Below are positions 1-13,900 of a DNA stretch of 64,000 nucleotides, piece by piece; positions within the stretch are counted from its first letter, which is position 1, and the number at the start of each line of letters is the position of its first letter. A program made the translations under genes and the position numbers. The stretch lies in NCBI RefSeq assembly GCF_030052815.1, contig NC_079499.1:104442480-104506479 (forward strand). Direction: 5' to 3'. This stretch comes from Hevea brasiliensis. Lineage: Eukaryota; Streptophyta; Magnoliopsida; Malpighiales; Euphorbiaceae. The notes below the pieces were generated by a model that saw only the letters and a program-made list of their open reading frames with translations, searched no databases and had not been told where the DNA came from.

Positions 1-163
1 AACAAGATTTGCTTCTTGAACTTACTGATTGTTTTTAAACAGTGTACGTGCACTGGCCGTTAGAACAAGATCAGCACATTCATGTTATAATGAGTTGCTG
101 GTCTGTTTTCCTTGTATTATTTGGACTTCTAGTGCCTCTAACAACCAACTTAATCTATTGCAG

Positions 164-1259
164 CTGGTCATGCAACAGAATCATTTTCTGATTTTATTGT
201 TGGACATGGAGAGTTATGGTCTGCTCAGATGTTATCATATGTCGCGTCAGAAAGGTTGACTGTTTATTTGCTCATGATAATGTAGATTACCTGTGAATTG
301 TAGTTTGTGCAAATTTTCTGAGTATGATTATATAGATTTCTTGTGCAGAGCGGGTTAGATTGTAAATGGATGGATACAAGAGAAGTGCTTATTGTAAATC
401 CTACCAGCTCTAATCAAGTTGATCCTGATTTTGTGGAATCTGAAAAAAGACTTGAAGAATGGTTCTCTCGAAATCCATGTAAGACAATAGTTGCAACTGG
501 TTTCGTTGCCAGCACACCTCAGAATATTCCAACTACTTTGAAGCGGGATGGAAGTGACTTCTCTGCAGCAATAATGGGTGCTCTATTGAGGGCTCGACAA
601 GTCACTATTTGGACTGATGTTAATGGGGTCTACAGTGCAGACCCCAGAAAAGGTTTGTGCTAGGTCTTAAGCGAGTTCATGGTGTACACCTTATCTGTAG
701 AAGGGATCTACCTTGGCTTGTGTTGCTTGCTGAACCAGTCTAATTCTAGGTCTAATTCTAGATAGTACCTCTTAACACTTAAGAAGACATGAATTATGAG
801 GTTCAATGAAATGCTAAACATTCCTACTTTTTCCCTTTTATTTCTGCAGTTAGTGAGGCTGTGATACTGAGGACATTATCTTATCAAGAGGCCTGGGAAA
901 TGGTAAACTTAATCACTTTTCTCATGCCTGTCAGGGTTGTTCCAAATTTCTGAATGCATTTTTCTAAGATTAAATTTATGTGATTGTGCAGTCGTATTTT
1001 GGAGCTAATGTTTTACATCCCCGCACTATTATTCCTGTTATGCGTTATGATATTCCGATCATGATAAGGAATATTTTCAACCTTGCTTCACCTGGAACAA
1101 TGATCTGCCAGCCTTCTATGAATGTGAGCGAAGATGACCAGAAATTGGACTCCCCTGTCAAAGGTTTTGCGACGATAGACAATGTGGCCCTTGTGAATGT
1201 TGAAGGGTGAGCCATTTCATGGTATTTCACTCATTTGTTTGCTGTAGTTATACATTGTA

Positions 1260-1314
<55 letters not shown>

Positions 1315-4300
1315 ATTTTCATTGTCTTTTTATTTTGCAGAACCGGAATGGCTGGTGTTCCTGGCACAGCTAGTGCCATTTTTAGTGCTGTGAAAGATGT
1401 TGGTGCTAATGTCATTATGATATCGCAGGTATTTCTATTCTTTAATTTCAGTTTTGATGGCTTTCATTATTTAACATAGATGTTAGTTTGATTTAATTTA
1501 ATGAAGGCTAGTAGCGAGCATTCTGTATGCTTTGCTGTGCCCGAGAAGGAAGTAAAAGCTGTTGCAGAGGTTTTGCAGTCTAGATTTCGTCAAGCTTTGG
1601 ATGCTGGACGCCTTTCCCAGGTGCTTTTTTATTTTTATTTGTGCTGCCGGACTTGATTAACAAGTATTACAGGATCTGTATGGCCCCTCTTTTTGGTCTT
1701 TGGCTTTGCCATAATGGTATAGAATGGTAAAGGTTTCTTGTATTCCCATTCATAGGAAAAATATTAGTCCAATAAGCAAAGCAGCCACAGAAGAAAAAGG
1801 AACCAACATTACATTTATAAAATTTCGGCTTCAACATTTCAACTCTTTGAATTTTGAAGCCTTTACTTATGTCTCTTACAGTTGCAAGTATGAGCTGTGA
1901 TAGAGTCAGGAAAATTTAGACTAGAAATTACACAAAAACAGAACAAGAAAATGGTAGTAGGAAGAAGATAGAGATTTTTATTTAAAATACCCAAACAGGT
2001 CCAGGTGGTTACAAGATAAGACTATCCCTCACACCCCAGCAGTAGAAACACTGACCCCAAGCTTCGGAGAGCTGGAAAATACAAATTACTCAATTCATGC
2101 CCTACACTCTCAATCTCTTCTACTATATATTGCTCCCTGTGGTTGCTGCTTCACATGAATTCCGGGTATTCTTCAACAGAATTGGCTGAGCTGGCATAAT
2201 AGCTTGCATTGCTTGTAGTGTCTTCTTACTCCTTTTAGAATATATCAACCAGCCATGAATTCTAATTCCTCTAAGTGCAATCCCAGCTACACCCATTTTC
2301 CTATCATTGCTGACCCCTTGAAGATCAGCCTTGTCCTCAAGGCTGAGATATGGAAACTGAATTTGAATGAAGTCCATCCAGGTTGTTTCATAAGGATAAT
2401 GAAAATCAACACCAATAATGGTATTTGCAGTGCCAATTGTGTCAACAAATTCCAGTGGAAGTATCTGCTCAGTTGCTTCTACAAACAACTTGTCATTTAT
2501 TGCTCATATCCATTTTGCTTTTAGCTTTATCAATGTCAATGAAAAACATGTTGTGATGACAATTATATCATCCTTTTGCTGTAATGTTTTAACAGAGCGT
2601 CTGTTTCCATTGGTATAAAGCCTTAGTTGTACTTCGCTCAAGTATTATGTAGTCATCTGTCACGTACAGAAGAAGGAAGTAGAAGAATAAGTGAATTGAT
2701 TAATTAGTTGTGATGGTAGTTGAAATTGTTGTAGCTTTCTGTTAGAGGTTGTTGGAGAAATTGTAGCAAGTGGTTAGGCAGTTGTTTTTGGGGAAAGTGG
2801 CAATAAATAGGGCTGTGAGATATTGTAAAGATTCATTTTAATTCTCAATGAAATATTATCTTCTTCCTTATAATTCTCGACACTCTCTCTCTCTCTCTTT
2901 TTTTCTTCTAATTTTCTATTCTCTTAATTTCAACTCTGAAATAATTGTTGTTAGCTTTTCTACCTAACATTTGGTATCAGAGCTTGAAAACTGGGTGGGT
3001 TTCATTTGCAATTTGGTTCTTTGGAGTCGCAAACCATGACCAAATCAGCAGTGGTGGGTCAAGATGCTGTTAAGATGGCACAAATGGAAGAAAGGTTGGG
3101 TCTGTTGCAAGGGGAATCTCGGGAGACCAGGAAGGAAATGGAAATTCTGAAGCATGACTTCAAGAAGCTACAAGAGGGAATCAAGAAAGATGCTGCCGAG
3201 AATAAAATTGCAATTGAGACTGCTGTGGGAAGATTAGAAACCTTAATGTTAGGGTTTTTTGGGAAAAAAGGGAAAGAAATCATCAACTCTGATGAAAGGA
3301 ATTCTAATGGAGTGACAGGTAAGAATTCTTTAACAGCTCCAAAGGAAACTCTGAATCTTCATTCTAGAGATCAGGGTAGTTCTGATTTTGTTATGGAATC
3401 GCAATGTAAAAGATTTTTCCTAAGATTAAATTAGTAACTTTTGATGGAAGTGAGCCAAGGGCTTGGGTTAGGAAGTGTTTCAAGTGCTTTGAAGTTTTTA
3501 GGGTTCCTAAAGATAAGATGGTGGGAATAGCAAGCTTGTACATGGTAGGAAGAGCTGACTCTTGGTTTCAAAATTGGAATAAGTCTAAAATTAGTGGATC
3601 TTGGGAAGAATTTGAGATAGCAGCATGTAATAGATTTGGAGAACAGGGTTTTGAGGATGTAGTTGAGGAGTTTATGAGAATAAGGCAAGAGGGTAGTGTT
3701 GGGGAATATCAATATAGGTTTGAGGATCTTAGGGTGAGAATGGAGAGGTTTATGCCTGATTTAGGAGAAGCTTATTTTTTTTTCTGGATTCATTGGAGGA
3801 TTGAGGGATGAAATTAGGCCATTGGTGAGAATGGTTAGGCCTACAACCCTAGCTCATGCTTTTGAAGCAGCTAGACTACAAGAGCAGTGGATGCTATGTA
3901 ATAGTAAAGCCTTTTCTCTACCAAGATCTGGGTACAATAGTGCTTATAAGCCTAATTTTGCATCTTCTTCTTCATACAAATCCTACAAAATTTCTCAACC
4001 ACTTTCTTATCCACCAAAACCTCCAAATGATAACAACCACAACCAAAAACCTTATGCAACCACTGCTAAGTCCTCTTCTGCTGCCAGTAGTAATTCACTA
4101 CCTCTACCTTCATCTAAATCAGGTTTGCTTCCAACTCAAAGAAGTAGGCGGTCAAACCTCACATGTATGTGGGGAAAAGTTCTTCCCTAGTCATCAGTGT
4201 AAATCTAAGACTGCTATGACCATTCAATTAGAGGAACAAGGAGTGGAAAAATTGGAGGAAGAGTATCAAGAAGTGGTAGAAGGTGAGGAAATTGGGGAAG

Positions 4301-7300
4301 GACAACCATAAATGACTCTATCACTCCATGCTATGGAAGGCAGTCGAGGTGTAGACACAATTAAGGTGATGGGGAGACATAAGGATAGGCAATTAGTTAT
4401 ATTGGTGGATAGTGGGAGCACTAACAGTTTCTTGGATGTAAAAGTGGCCAAAGATTTAAAACTTCTAGTGGTGCAAGCACCTGTGTCAGTGGTTATTGTA
4501 GCTGATGGAAGGAAATTACTAAGTTCTACAATGTGTCCTTCATTTCAATGGCACACTCAGAACCAATGTTTCTCTTTTCCTATGAGACTTTTGGAGTTGG
4601 GTGGATTTGATGTTATATTGGGAGTAGATTGGATGAGAAGTGTGAGTCCAATTTTATTTGATTTCAAGGGATTGCAAATCTCATTTCAAAAGGGAGATAC
4701 TTTAGTTATTTTGCAAGGGATTAAAGAGGGGATGGAACCTGGTAGCCTTCAAGAATGTAATTCCTTGAAGCAGTTGTTGCATAGGAAGGAAAATGATTTC
4801 CAGTCTCCATATTCTGTGTTAATTTGATAGAGCAAGCTGTTGGAATTCATTTTGCTGGTGCTACTACTCTGTGTACAGCTAACAGAGGTGATATTCACCT
4901 TGATATTCAGAAAGTTATTCATAAATACCCTCAAGTTTTTACTGAACCTACTTCCTTACCCCCTTTTAGAAGTCATAATCACAATAGTCCATTACAACCT
5001 GATACTAAACCTATAAATGTGAGACCTTATAGGTATCCCCATTATCAGAAAAATGAGATTGAAAAGTTGGTGACTGAAATGTTGAATTCCAAAGTTATTC
5101 AGCCTAGCACTAGTCCATTTTTTTCCCCTGTTTTATTGGTTAAGAAGAAGGATGGAACTTGGAGATTTTGCATTGATTACAGAAAGTTGAATGACCACAC
5201 CATTAAGAATAAATTTCCTATTCCTATCATAGATGATCTATTGGATGAATTACATGGAGCAAAACCGTTTTCTAAGATTGATGTAAGGGCTGGATATCAC
5301 CAAATTCGAATGGATCCTCCTGATATTCCCAAGACTGCATTTAAAACCCACCATGGACATTTTGAATTCACAGTCATGCCTTTTGGGTTGACTAATGCCT
5401 CTGCTACCTTTCAAGCCCTCATGAACCAAATTTTCCAACCATTTTTTAGGAAGTTTGTTGTTTTTTTTTATGACATACTCATTTACAGCCCTGATTTAGA
5501 ATCCCATTTACAACATTTGGAATCTGTTTTTAAGGTGTTGGAGGAGCAGCAGCTTTTTGCTAAAATGTCTAAGTGCTCTTTTGGTAAGAATTTTGTTGAT
5601 TATTTAGGGCATATTATTTCAGAAAAAGGAGTATCTACAGATACACTAAAAAATGAGCCTAGGGTAGCTTGGCCTTATCCAACTTCTGTCAAGGAATTGA
5701 GGAGTTTCTTGGGATTGACAGGGTATTACAGGAAGTTTGTTAGAAATTATGGGGTGATTAGTAAGCCTATTACAGATTTATTAAAGAAGGACAACTTTCA
5801 ATGGACTAAAGTTACTAGACAAGCATTTGACTCATTAAAAGTAGCTATGTCTTCTGCTCCTGTTCTGGCATTACCAAATTTTACTCAACCATTTATCATT
5901 GAAACTGATGCTAACAGCTATGGTATGGGAGTTGTATTACAGTAAAATGGACACCCTATTGCCTATATTTTTAAGGCTTTTGGGGTTAGGAATCAAAGCC
6001 TTTCTGTATACGATAAAGAGTTGCTGGCAATCACTTTTGCCATCACTAAATGGAGGCATTACCTTGAGCAAGGTCCCTTCTTCATCAAACTGATCATGAA
6101 AGTATCAAGCACCTTTAGAGCAGAAAGGTATTTCTAAACTCTTGGGTTTAGATTATAAAATTTTGTATAAAAGAGGGGTGGAGAACAGAGTGGCTGATGC
6201 TTTGTCTAGAAGGCCACATTCTGCTGTGAATCAATTATCTGCTGCTCATTCTGAAATCATTCCTACTTGGATGGCTAATGTCCTTAATAGCTATGTTAAT
6301 GATTCTAAGGCTACGGATTTAATTACTCAACTTTCTTTGGATAGTAAGGTTCATTCCAAGTTTCAGTTGAAGCAAGGGCTGTTGTTTTGCAACAATAGAT
6401 TGTATGTTGGTGGTCATGGTAATTTGAGGAAGCAATTAATATCATTGTATCATGACAGTGCTGTTGAGGGCACCCCGGCATTCACAATTCTTATAGTAGG
6501 CTGTAGAGACATTTTTATTGGCCTGGCATGTAGACTGACGTCTTGCAATGGGTACAACAATGTGCAGAATGTGCTAAATGTAAGGGAATGACTTTCGCTA
6601 CCCTTGGGTTATTGCAGCCTTTACAAATACCTTCTCAGGCATGGTAGCACATCACTATGGATTTTATTGAGCTGCTTCCTAAGTCTGGAGGTAAGGATAC
6701 TGTACTAGTGGTGGTTGATAGGTATACAAAATATGGCCATTTCATTGGATTGGCTAATCCCTTTACTGCATCTTCTATAGCAAGGGTCTTTATAGAACAT
6801 ATTTGTAAGCTTCATGGTGCCCTTGTCACAATTGTTTCAGATAGAGATAAAGTATTTACAAGTGTGTTTTGAAAAGAATTTTTCAAGCGGCTGGGCACTA
6901 CTCTTTCTTATAGTAGTGCTTACCACCCTCAAAGTGATGGCCAAACAGAACGTTTGAATCAGTGTTTGGAAACCTACTTGAGATGCATGACTCATCAACA
7001 TCCCAAAGCCTGGTTTTAGTGGTTGCCACTTGCAGAGTGGTGGTACAATTCCTCATACCATTCTGCTATAAAAATGACTCCATTTGAAGCCTTATATGGC
7101 TATTACCCTCCATCATTACTTGCTATTCCTTCTTTTGCATCACCAGTTCAGGCTGTTGACCAATTTTTTCAGGAGAGGTAGCAGTTGAATGATGTTCTCT
7201 AGAATAATTTGGAGCAAGCTAGGAACAGGATGAAACAGCAAGCTGATAAGGGTAGAGTTGAGAGAGAATTTGGGGTAGGGGATGTGGTATATCTAAAGCT

Positions 7301-7942
7301 TCAACCTTATAGGCAAACATCTGTTGCCTTAAGAAGGAATTTAAAGCTAGCTGCTAAGTATTATGGACCATTTCAAATTCTGCAGAAGATTGGCAAAGTG
7401 GCATACAAGTTACAGCTTCCTCCTAATGCTGCTATTCACCCTGTATTCCATGTCTCGCTTCTTAAGAGAAAACTTGGAGACAATGTTGTGCCACAATTAC
7501 AGCATCAAATGTTGGAGAATGAAATAATAGTGGCCCCTGTGAAGATTTTGCAAACCATAACCATTACAAGGAATGGTCAGGCTGTAATTCAAGGACTGGT
7601 CAAATGGTTTAATCTTCCATTAGAGGATGCTACTTGGGAGGATCAGTCATTCATCCAAGCCCAATTTCCCACTTTCATACATTCTTGGGGACAAGAATGT
7701 TCTCGAGATGGGGGTATTGTCACGTACAAAAGAAGGAAGTATAAGAATAAGTGAATTGATTAATTAATTGTGATGGTAGTTGAAATTGCAATAGCTTTCT
7801 GTTATAGGTTGTTGGAGAAATTGTAGCAAGTGGTTAGGCAGTTGTTTTTGGAGGGAAAGTGGCAATAAATAGGGTTGTGAGATATTGTAAAGATTCATTC
7901 AAATTCTCAATGCAATATTATCTTCTTCCTTACAATTCTCGA

Positions 7943-7984
<42 letters not shown>

Positions 7985-10900
7985 CTTCTAATTTTCTGTT
8001 CTCTTAATTTCAACTCTGAAATAATTGTTGTTAGGGTTTCTACCTAACATCATCTTCGTCCAACGTAGCATTCATAAATTTGATGAACATAAAAACGTGT
8101 GCACTCAGAACAGATGATGCATCACTCCATGCAAATGGAAATTTTGCAGAACTTAGAATACGACTAGCCAATTTCATAAAATCATCCTACCCCTCCTTTT
8201 TACTTTCTGCATTAATTAAAATGGACATATTTGTGCGAGTGGCCTCTTGTGCAACAAGTAAAATATTTTCAATGTGTATTGAACAATTACATAGAAATTA
8301 CTCTTTGTTAAAACAAAATAATCGATAACCTAGTATTTAGAATCCCACCAAATTTCCCACCGACATTATATGGTGTGACCCATTTTGTGAGGTGCCCAAT
8401 TTTGGCCATCTCTGCCATCTAATATCAATGTAATTGGGTGTATAGTAATACTTACCCTCATTGTCCTTGTGCTTGATTGAAAAGTTCTATCAATTGAAAA
8501 TAGCTTCAGCGCCATCTGGGTGGAAAGAGTATCGTCGGTCTCCATTAGCCACCACTTTGCCCTGATCTCTAGGTTCCCATCAGTAGTGAATCGATATTGT
8601 TGTATCGAGGCTCTTTGTTTGATGGACAATAGCAATAAAGCAGATGAAGAACAGAAAATTATGGACGAATAAGATGAAAGACTGAGGTTTTGAAATTTCT
8701 CTAGGATTCTATGTGGGGGTTTTGGAGGTGGCCTTGAGTTGGTTTGAATTGGGCCAACCAACAATTTCATATGGTTAGAAATTTCTAACCTCACCCAGCA
8801 AAATCCACACTTAGCCAATTTCAAAAGCAACTTTCAACTTAGGAGGTGGGTTTGCAAAGTACTGCGAGCTCATGTGTATTGGTTCTTCCGTTTCATAATA
8901 TATTTTGATTCTATTGGTAGAAAATGGGCTCATCCCAACAGAAGCAATCCACAGTACAAACCCATCACATGTCGTCTTATTCCCTGCCGACTCTCCAAAC
9001 ACAAATTGGAAAGAGTCTTTTGGCTTCACCTGCATAGCAATGTGAAATGTCCTTTCCATCTCCCTGGCTGTTTGCTTTGTGCTATACACAAGCAGACCCT
9101 TGATGCTCCCCTGCATCTCCGCCATAATGCCCCAATAGCTCCAGAGTAAATTGGTCCCAGGCAGGGAACAGGTTTTGTTGACGAAACCCACTCAACCGTT
9201 GAAGCGGTGCTCCGTCCATTTTGACCATAGCCAAAAGAATTTTTGTATCATCGCGAGTCCCATATGTTGCAAATTATTGCTCCACATGCTCAATCCACCC
9301 TTGTGGATTGTCTCCAGTAAACATGGGTATTTCAACTTTCCTTGGGATGAATGGAAATTCCTCCTAAAGTCAATCTTGAGCACCCATGTGAATGGTCGCA
9401 GCCTCCACATTGGTTGGCTGTTGAAGCTGGTGATTGGCAACAATTTTGTCCACTGCTACTGTCATCCCCTGCATCTGCAGTAATGCGGCGAGTATAATGT
9501 TGATTATGTTCATGTTCTTCTCTTGTTTCCAATGAATGAGTTAGGTTTTGTGCTAGAGAAGCCATTTTCCCCTCTATCTTGTCTAATCTGTTTTCCATTA
9601 TGGGTTTGTGGATCCGGCAGGTGGGACCAATTAATAGAGTCAGGAAAATGCAGACCAGAAATTACACAAAAGAACAAAACAAGAAAATGGTAGTAGGAAG
9701 AAGATAGAGATTTTTTTATTTAAAATACCCAAAAGGGTCCAGGTGGTTACAAGATAATACCATCCTCACTCCCCAGCAGTAGAAACACTGCCCCCCAAGC
9801 GTCATAGAGCTGGAAAATACAAATTACTCAATTCATGCCCTACACTCTCACTCTCTTCTACTAGATATAGCTCCCTATGGTTGCTGCTTCACATGCATTC
9901 TGGGTATTCTTCAACTGAATTGGCTGAGCTGACATAATAGCTTACATTGCTTCTGGTTTCTTCTTGCTCCTTCTAGAATATATCAACCAGCCCTGAATTC
10001 TAATTCCTCTATCTGCAACCCCAGCTACACCCATTTCCCTATCAAGCTGGTTATATTTTTAGTTCCTTATTCATTATTATAGGTTAATTTTTTAGCTTGT
10101 TCCTTATTTATCTGGGATTTATAGCTTTCTTCCCATTTTTACATGTATGAGCATGTATTATTTATTTTTTAGCCTAATGAATTTGGTCCTTTTTTTTTCT
10201 GACAATAATTCTCAAAGTAACTTTGTTGTTCTCAGGTTGCCATCGTTCCAAATTGTAGCATTTTAGCAGCAGTTGGCCAGAAAATGGCTAGTACTCCTGG
10301 AGTCAGTGCTACTCTGTTCAATGCCCTAGCTAAGGTCAAATTTAGATGAACTATTAATTAATTTTATCATATTATTCTATTATGAATCTCATTTCTCTCT
10401 CCCCTCCCCCTCCCCCCTCTGGCTCCCGATCATTCATGTGATTGAAGTTTGAAATATTATTTAATACAGGCAAGTATTAATGTCCGTGCCATAGCCCAAG
10501 GCTGTTCTGAGTATAATATTACTGTCGTAGTCAAGCGTGAAGATTGTATAAGGGCTTTAAGGGCGGTACACTCAAGGTTTTATCTTTCAAAAACCACAAT
10601 AGCTATGGGAATTATTGGACCTGGTTTGATTGGTGGCACATTACTTGATCAGCTCAGAGATCAGGTACATTTTTTTGTTATATCTTCTATTAGTTCACTT
10701 AGCTGTTGGCAATCAAAAAATAGTTCATAGAGTACCAACTTAAGTATAAGGGCTTCCATATTGTTGGTTATATCTTCTGTTAGCTATTATGAATAGTGAC
10801 AAATTTTTTCCAACAACATCTAAAAGGGTGTTTTTCCAAGAAGCAGTTTTGAACCTTAATCCAAAATAGACTGAATCTCTAAGGATTTTGTGGTTGGATA

Positions 10901-13900
10901 ATTATTTGCAATTCTTTATTTTCTTGAATTACAATTTATTTCTCTCAATCTAAAATAGATGTGATCTCTGAGGATTTTGCGTTTGGATCATTTTGCAATT
11001 CTTAATCTTCATGAATTACAATTCATTTGTCTCTTAGCTCTGGCTAAAGATAGGAGTCCCTAGAAGGTTATGGTATCATCTACTTAGGTCCCACTTAACC
11101 TTTGTGATGTCAATGGCTTTTACCTTTTCTTTTCCTCTGTAAAGTCTGACCTGCATGGAGGAAAATGAAGTAGCTTTTGGGAGATGCAATGACTAAAGGT
11201 TATGATAAGTTGAAATACATTATAATAAGTCAGTAAAGATGTCCTTGACTTTCAATTCTTGTTGCAATTTGAAATGGGTAGCCATGCTACAGGTTGAAAT
11301 GTGATCTGCTAATTCCTTCTCTTCAAATTTGACAAAATTGGTCTACTTTTACGTTATAATTTTAATGCTCCAATTCAATCTAAACAAATTTTGTGATTTC
11401 TTTGTAGGCAGCAGTCCTTAAGGAAGAATTTAACATTGATTTGCGTGTCATGGGGATCACTGGCTCAAGGGGAATGCTTTTGAGTGAAGTGTAAGGCATA
11501 AGCTTCATGCTTCCTAAGTTGCTGCCTGTATAGATAATACTGTGTATAGGATATTTCAATATAACATGACTGCTTTGTTTTCTGTTGAGAGAGTAAACAT
11601 AATCACAATTCCTACATCTTACTGAAAAAAACTTTTGCTTAATCAATCAAGTCAAGGTTTGATGAATTTTGTTTAACAGATTTTGATTTTGCATGAATCA
11701 CATCTTTATCAACTTGTAATTATATTAATTCTAAGAAACATTGAAATAAAGCCCAGATAAATTCTGAGACTGATTTTTGTCATCCTTTAGACAATGAAGG
11801 AAACCCTTGTTTGTTTCAATGGGAAATGAACCAAGTAATGAATCTGCATAGATGATTTTAGCTCTATAGAGATCAAAATGAGAGCTAGCAAGGATTTGCT
11901 AAAGTGATTGGCCTGATGGTGGAACTTTGGTCACTTCTTATCATGGCAGTTTGAATACTCTTGCAACTGTAGAAGTTTAAATGAGGTAGAGCCACTATGA
12001 AAAATGGATTAAACATTTTCTATGGATAGGATACTTTAGATGTGTGAGGATTTTTAGTATTAATGTACCATTATACCATTATCACTTATCAGGGCATGCC
12101 TGCATTTCTGATCTCAAAGATGGCATGCATGAGCTCTTATCCAAACCCCTCTCACAATGTACTAATAATTCCACAAACCTTCTCTCCAGATCTGACATGT
12201 ATTGGGTAATCCAATTTTTGTGGTTATCAGTGACCCATAGTTCCAATACTGCAAACATCTTGATTGAGGCTCATGTTCTACAATGTTCTCTTGCTTTGAG
12301 TTCTGGGAAAAGATGTGCACATGTAACTTTTGGTGACATTGAAAGCATACATTTGTCTGCTTGGATATGGCTATCACCATCAGTGGAGATGATACATTTG
12401 TTTGTTGTGACTCGTGAGCAGGCAAACATTGTCTTTGTTCTGTCAAGTTAATCATTAAACATACTTGAGTTACTTGCATGTGAGCAATATTCTGAAGCTC
12501 CTTTGTCTATGGTTGTAGTGGAATTGATTTGTCAAGATGGAGAGAACTTATGAAGGAGAATGGTGAAATAGCTGACCTGGAGAAATTCACTCACCATGTG
12601 CATGGGAACCATTTTATTCCAAATACTGTTTTGGTAGATTGCACAGCTGACTCTAATGTTGCGAGCTGTTACTATGATTGGTTGCGAAAAGGAATTCATG
12701 TGATAACCCCAAACAAGAAGGCAAATTCAGGGCCACTTGATCAGGTAACGTGCTGATGTTATTAACACTTAAAAGAGATGTAGTTTTTTTTTTTTTCCCT
12801 TAATCGTGCTTTTCACATGATTCAATCTCCTTGCTACCCACATGAATTGATATATTATTGAAAGTATAGGAATAGTTAAAGGAGAAAACACCTTGAAGGA
12901 GGATGATCTTAAGGTCTTCATATTTAATATTTGATTACACTATGGTGTTCTTGTTCTAATTTTCTGCTAAATGCATTATGTTGGAGTTTCAATGATCTTT
13001 TTATTTTTCTCTTGGTATAATCCAGTATTTAAAACTGAGAGCTCTTCAGCGCCAATCTTATACACATTACTTTTATGAAGCAACTGTTGGAGCTGGTCTT
13101 CCAATTATTAGCACTTTACGAGGTCTCCTTGAAACGGGAGATAAAATATTGCAAATTGAAGGAATTTTTAGGTGAGTACTGTCTGCTTTTCTTAGCAGCC
13201 AGAAAATCTAGCTCAAGGATTGCATTATATAGTTTTAAAACATGTTTTTAGTGTTTCTTAACTATTGCATATTATATAATATCACTATGTGAATATATTA
13301 ATACTAACATTTTTGTCATGATTTGTCATCACAGTGGAACTTTGAGTTACATTTTCAACAATTTCATAGGCACACAATCATTTAGTGAGGTAGTGGCAGA
13401 AGCAAAGCAGGCAGGTTATACTGAGCCAGATCCAAGGGATGATCTATCTGGAACGGATGTTGCCAGAAAGGTACCATATATCTATGCTCTTTTCGTCTAA
13501 TTGATTAGTTGTTTGATGAGTTTGTGGCAACATGTTACCGTTTGTCATCCATCTAAGTGCCTTTTCATGTCAGTCTTATTGTATTATTGGTAATGTATCA
13601 GAAAATACACTTCCTCACAGATGGGTGATTGAGCGAGGCTTTGTTTGAGTCTTGTTTTGTCAGTCAAATTTTGTTAAAGGGTCGGTGTACGTGCATCATT
13701 GTTCCTTTCCACTCTGATTTGATTAGGTTTGATGGGTTGGGAACTTAGGAACTCTTTAATTACTGATTTTATTAGCAGTCAACGTCAACCATCAATTAGT
13801 ACAAACCCATGATGTGCTGTGTGATAGAAATAGGCAGGATGACTTGCTATAAACTTATTATGAGAGTGTTTCGTTTGGCTACTTACTTTTAGTTTTTGAC

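Larger units (their letters stand above)
2658..8049 (+). mobile_element. Inner Ty3/gypsy (chromovirus-type) LTR retrotransposon nested in the outer element
   Basis: LTRs of 312 bp (2658-2969) and 332 bp (7718-8049) begin TGTCACG and end CTAACA. They are flanked by a perfect 5-bp duplication TCATC (2653-2657 and 8050-8054). The initiator-tRNA-Met-type primer site lies at 2972-2983 and a purine tract just before the 3' LTR. Domain order is gag, protease, RT, RNase H, integrase, C-terminal chromodomain-like segment, which is the Ty3/gypsy order. By eye I count roughly 14-15 substitutions between LTRs apart from the CT microsatellite, so the insertion is fairly young. The coding region is nevertheless broken by several frameshifts and stops. 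Same orientation as AK-HSDH, opposite to the outer element. Confidence 0.95.
1898..10044 (-). mobile_element. Outer LTR retrotransposon in AK-HSDH intron 6, interrupted by a younger element
   Basis: LTRs of 409 bp (1898-2306) and 413 bp (9632-10044) are direct repeats. The ends are the inverted pair TGATAG/CTATCA (the inner right copy has TAATAG). The flanks are a perfect 5-bp target duplication AGCTG (1893-1897 and 10045-10049). Coding remnants are on the minus strand. A gag-like start with a coiled N terminus lies at 9332-9598, just inside the right LTR. A segment at 2123-2488 resembles the C-terminal end of Ty3/gypsy polyproteins ([21 protein letters not shown]). Without the inner insertion the element is only about 2.75 kb and lacks protease, reverse transcriptase and integrase, so it is a deleted or non-autonomous copy. 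The LTRs are clearly more diverged than those of the inner element, as expected for the older insertion. Confidence 0.9.

Noticed and set aside
3006..3035. Earlier start of the inner-element gag at 3006
   Set aside because: The codon at 3006 is ATG-like only in an extended reading that overlaps the leader after the primer site; the ATG at 3036 gives the typical gag start.
12044..12479. Overlapping open frames of 105-135 codons on both strands
   Set aside because: They lie within AK-HSDH intron 9, show no protein motif and are mirror shadows of each other.
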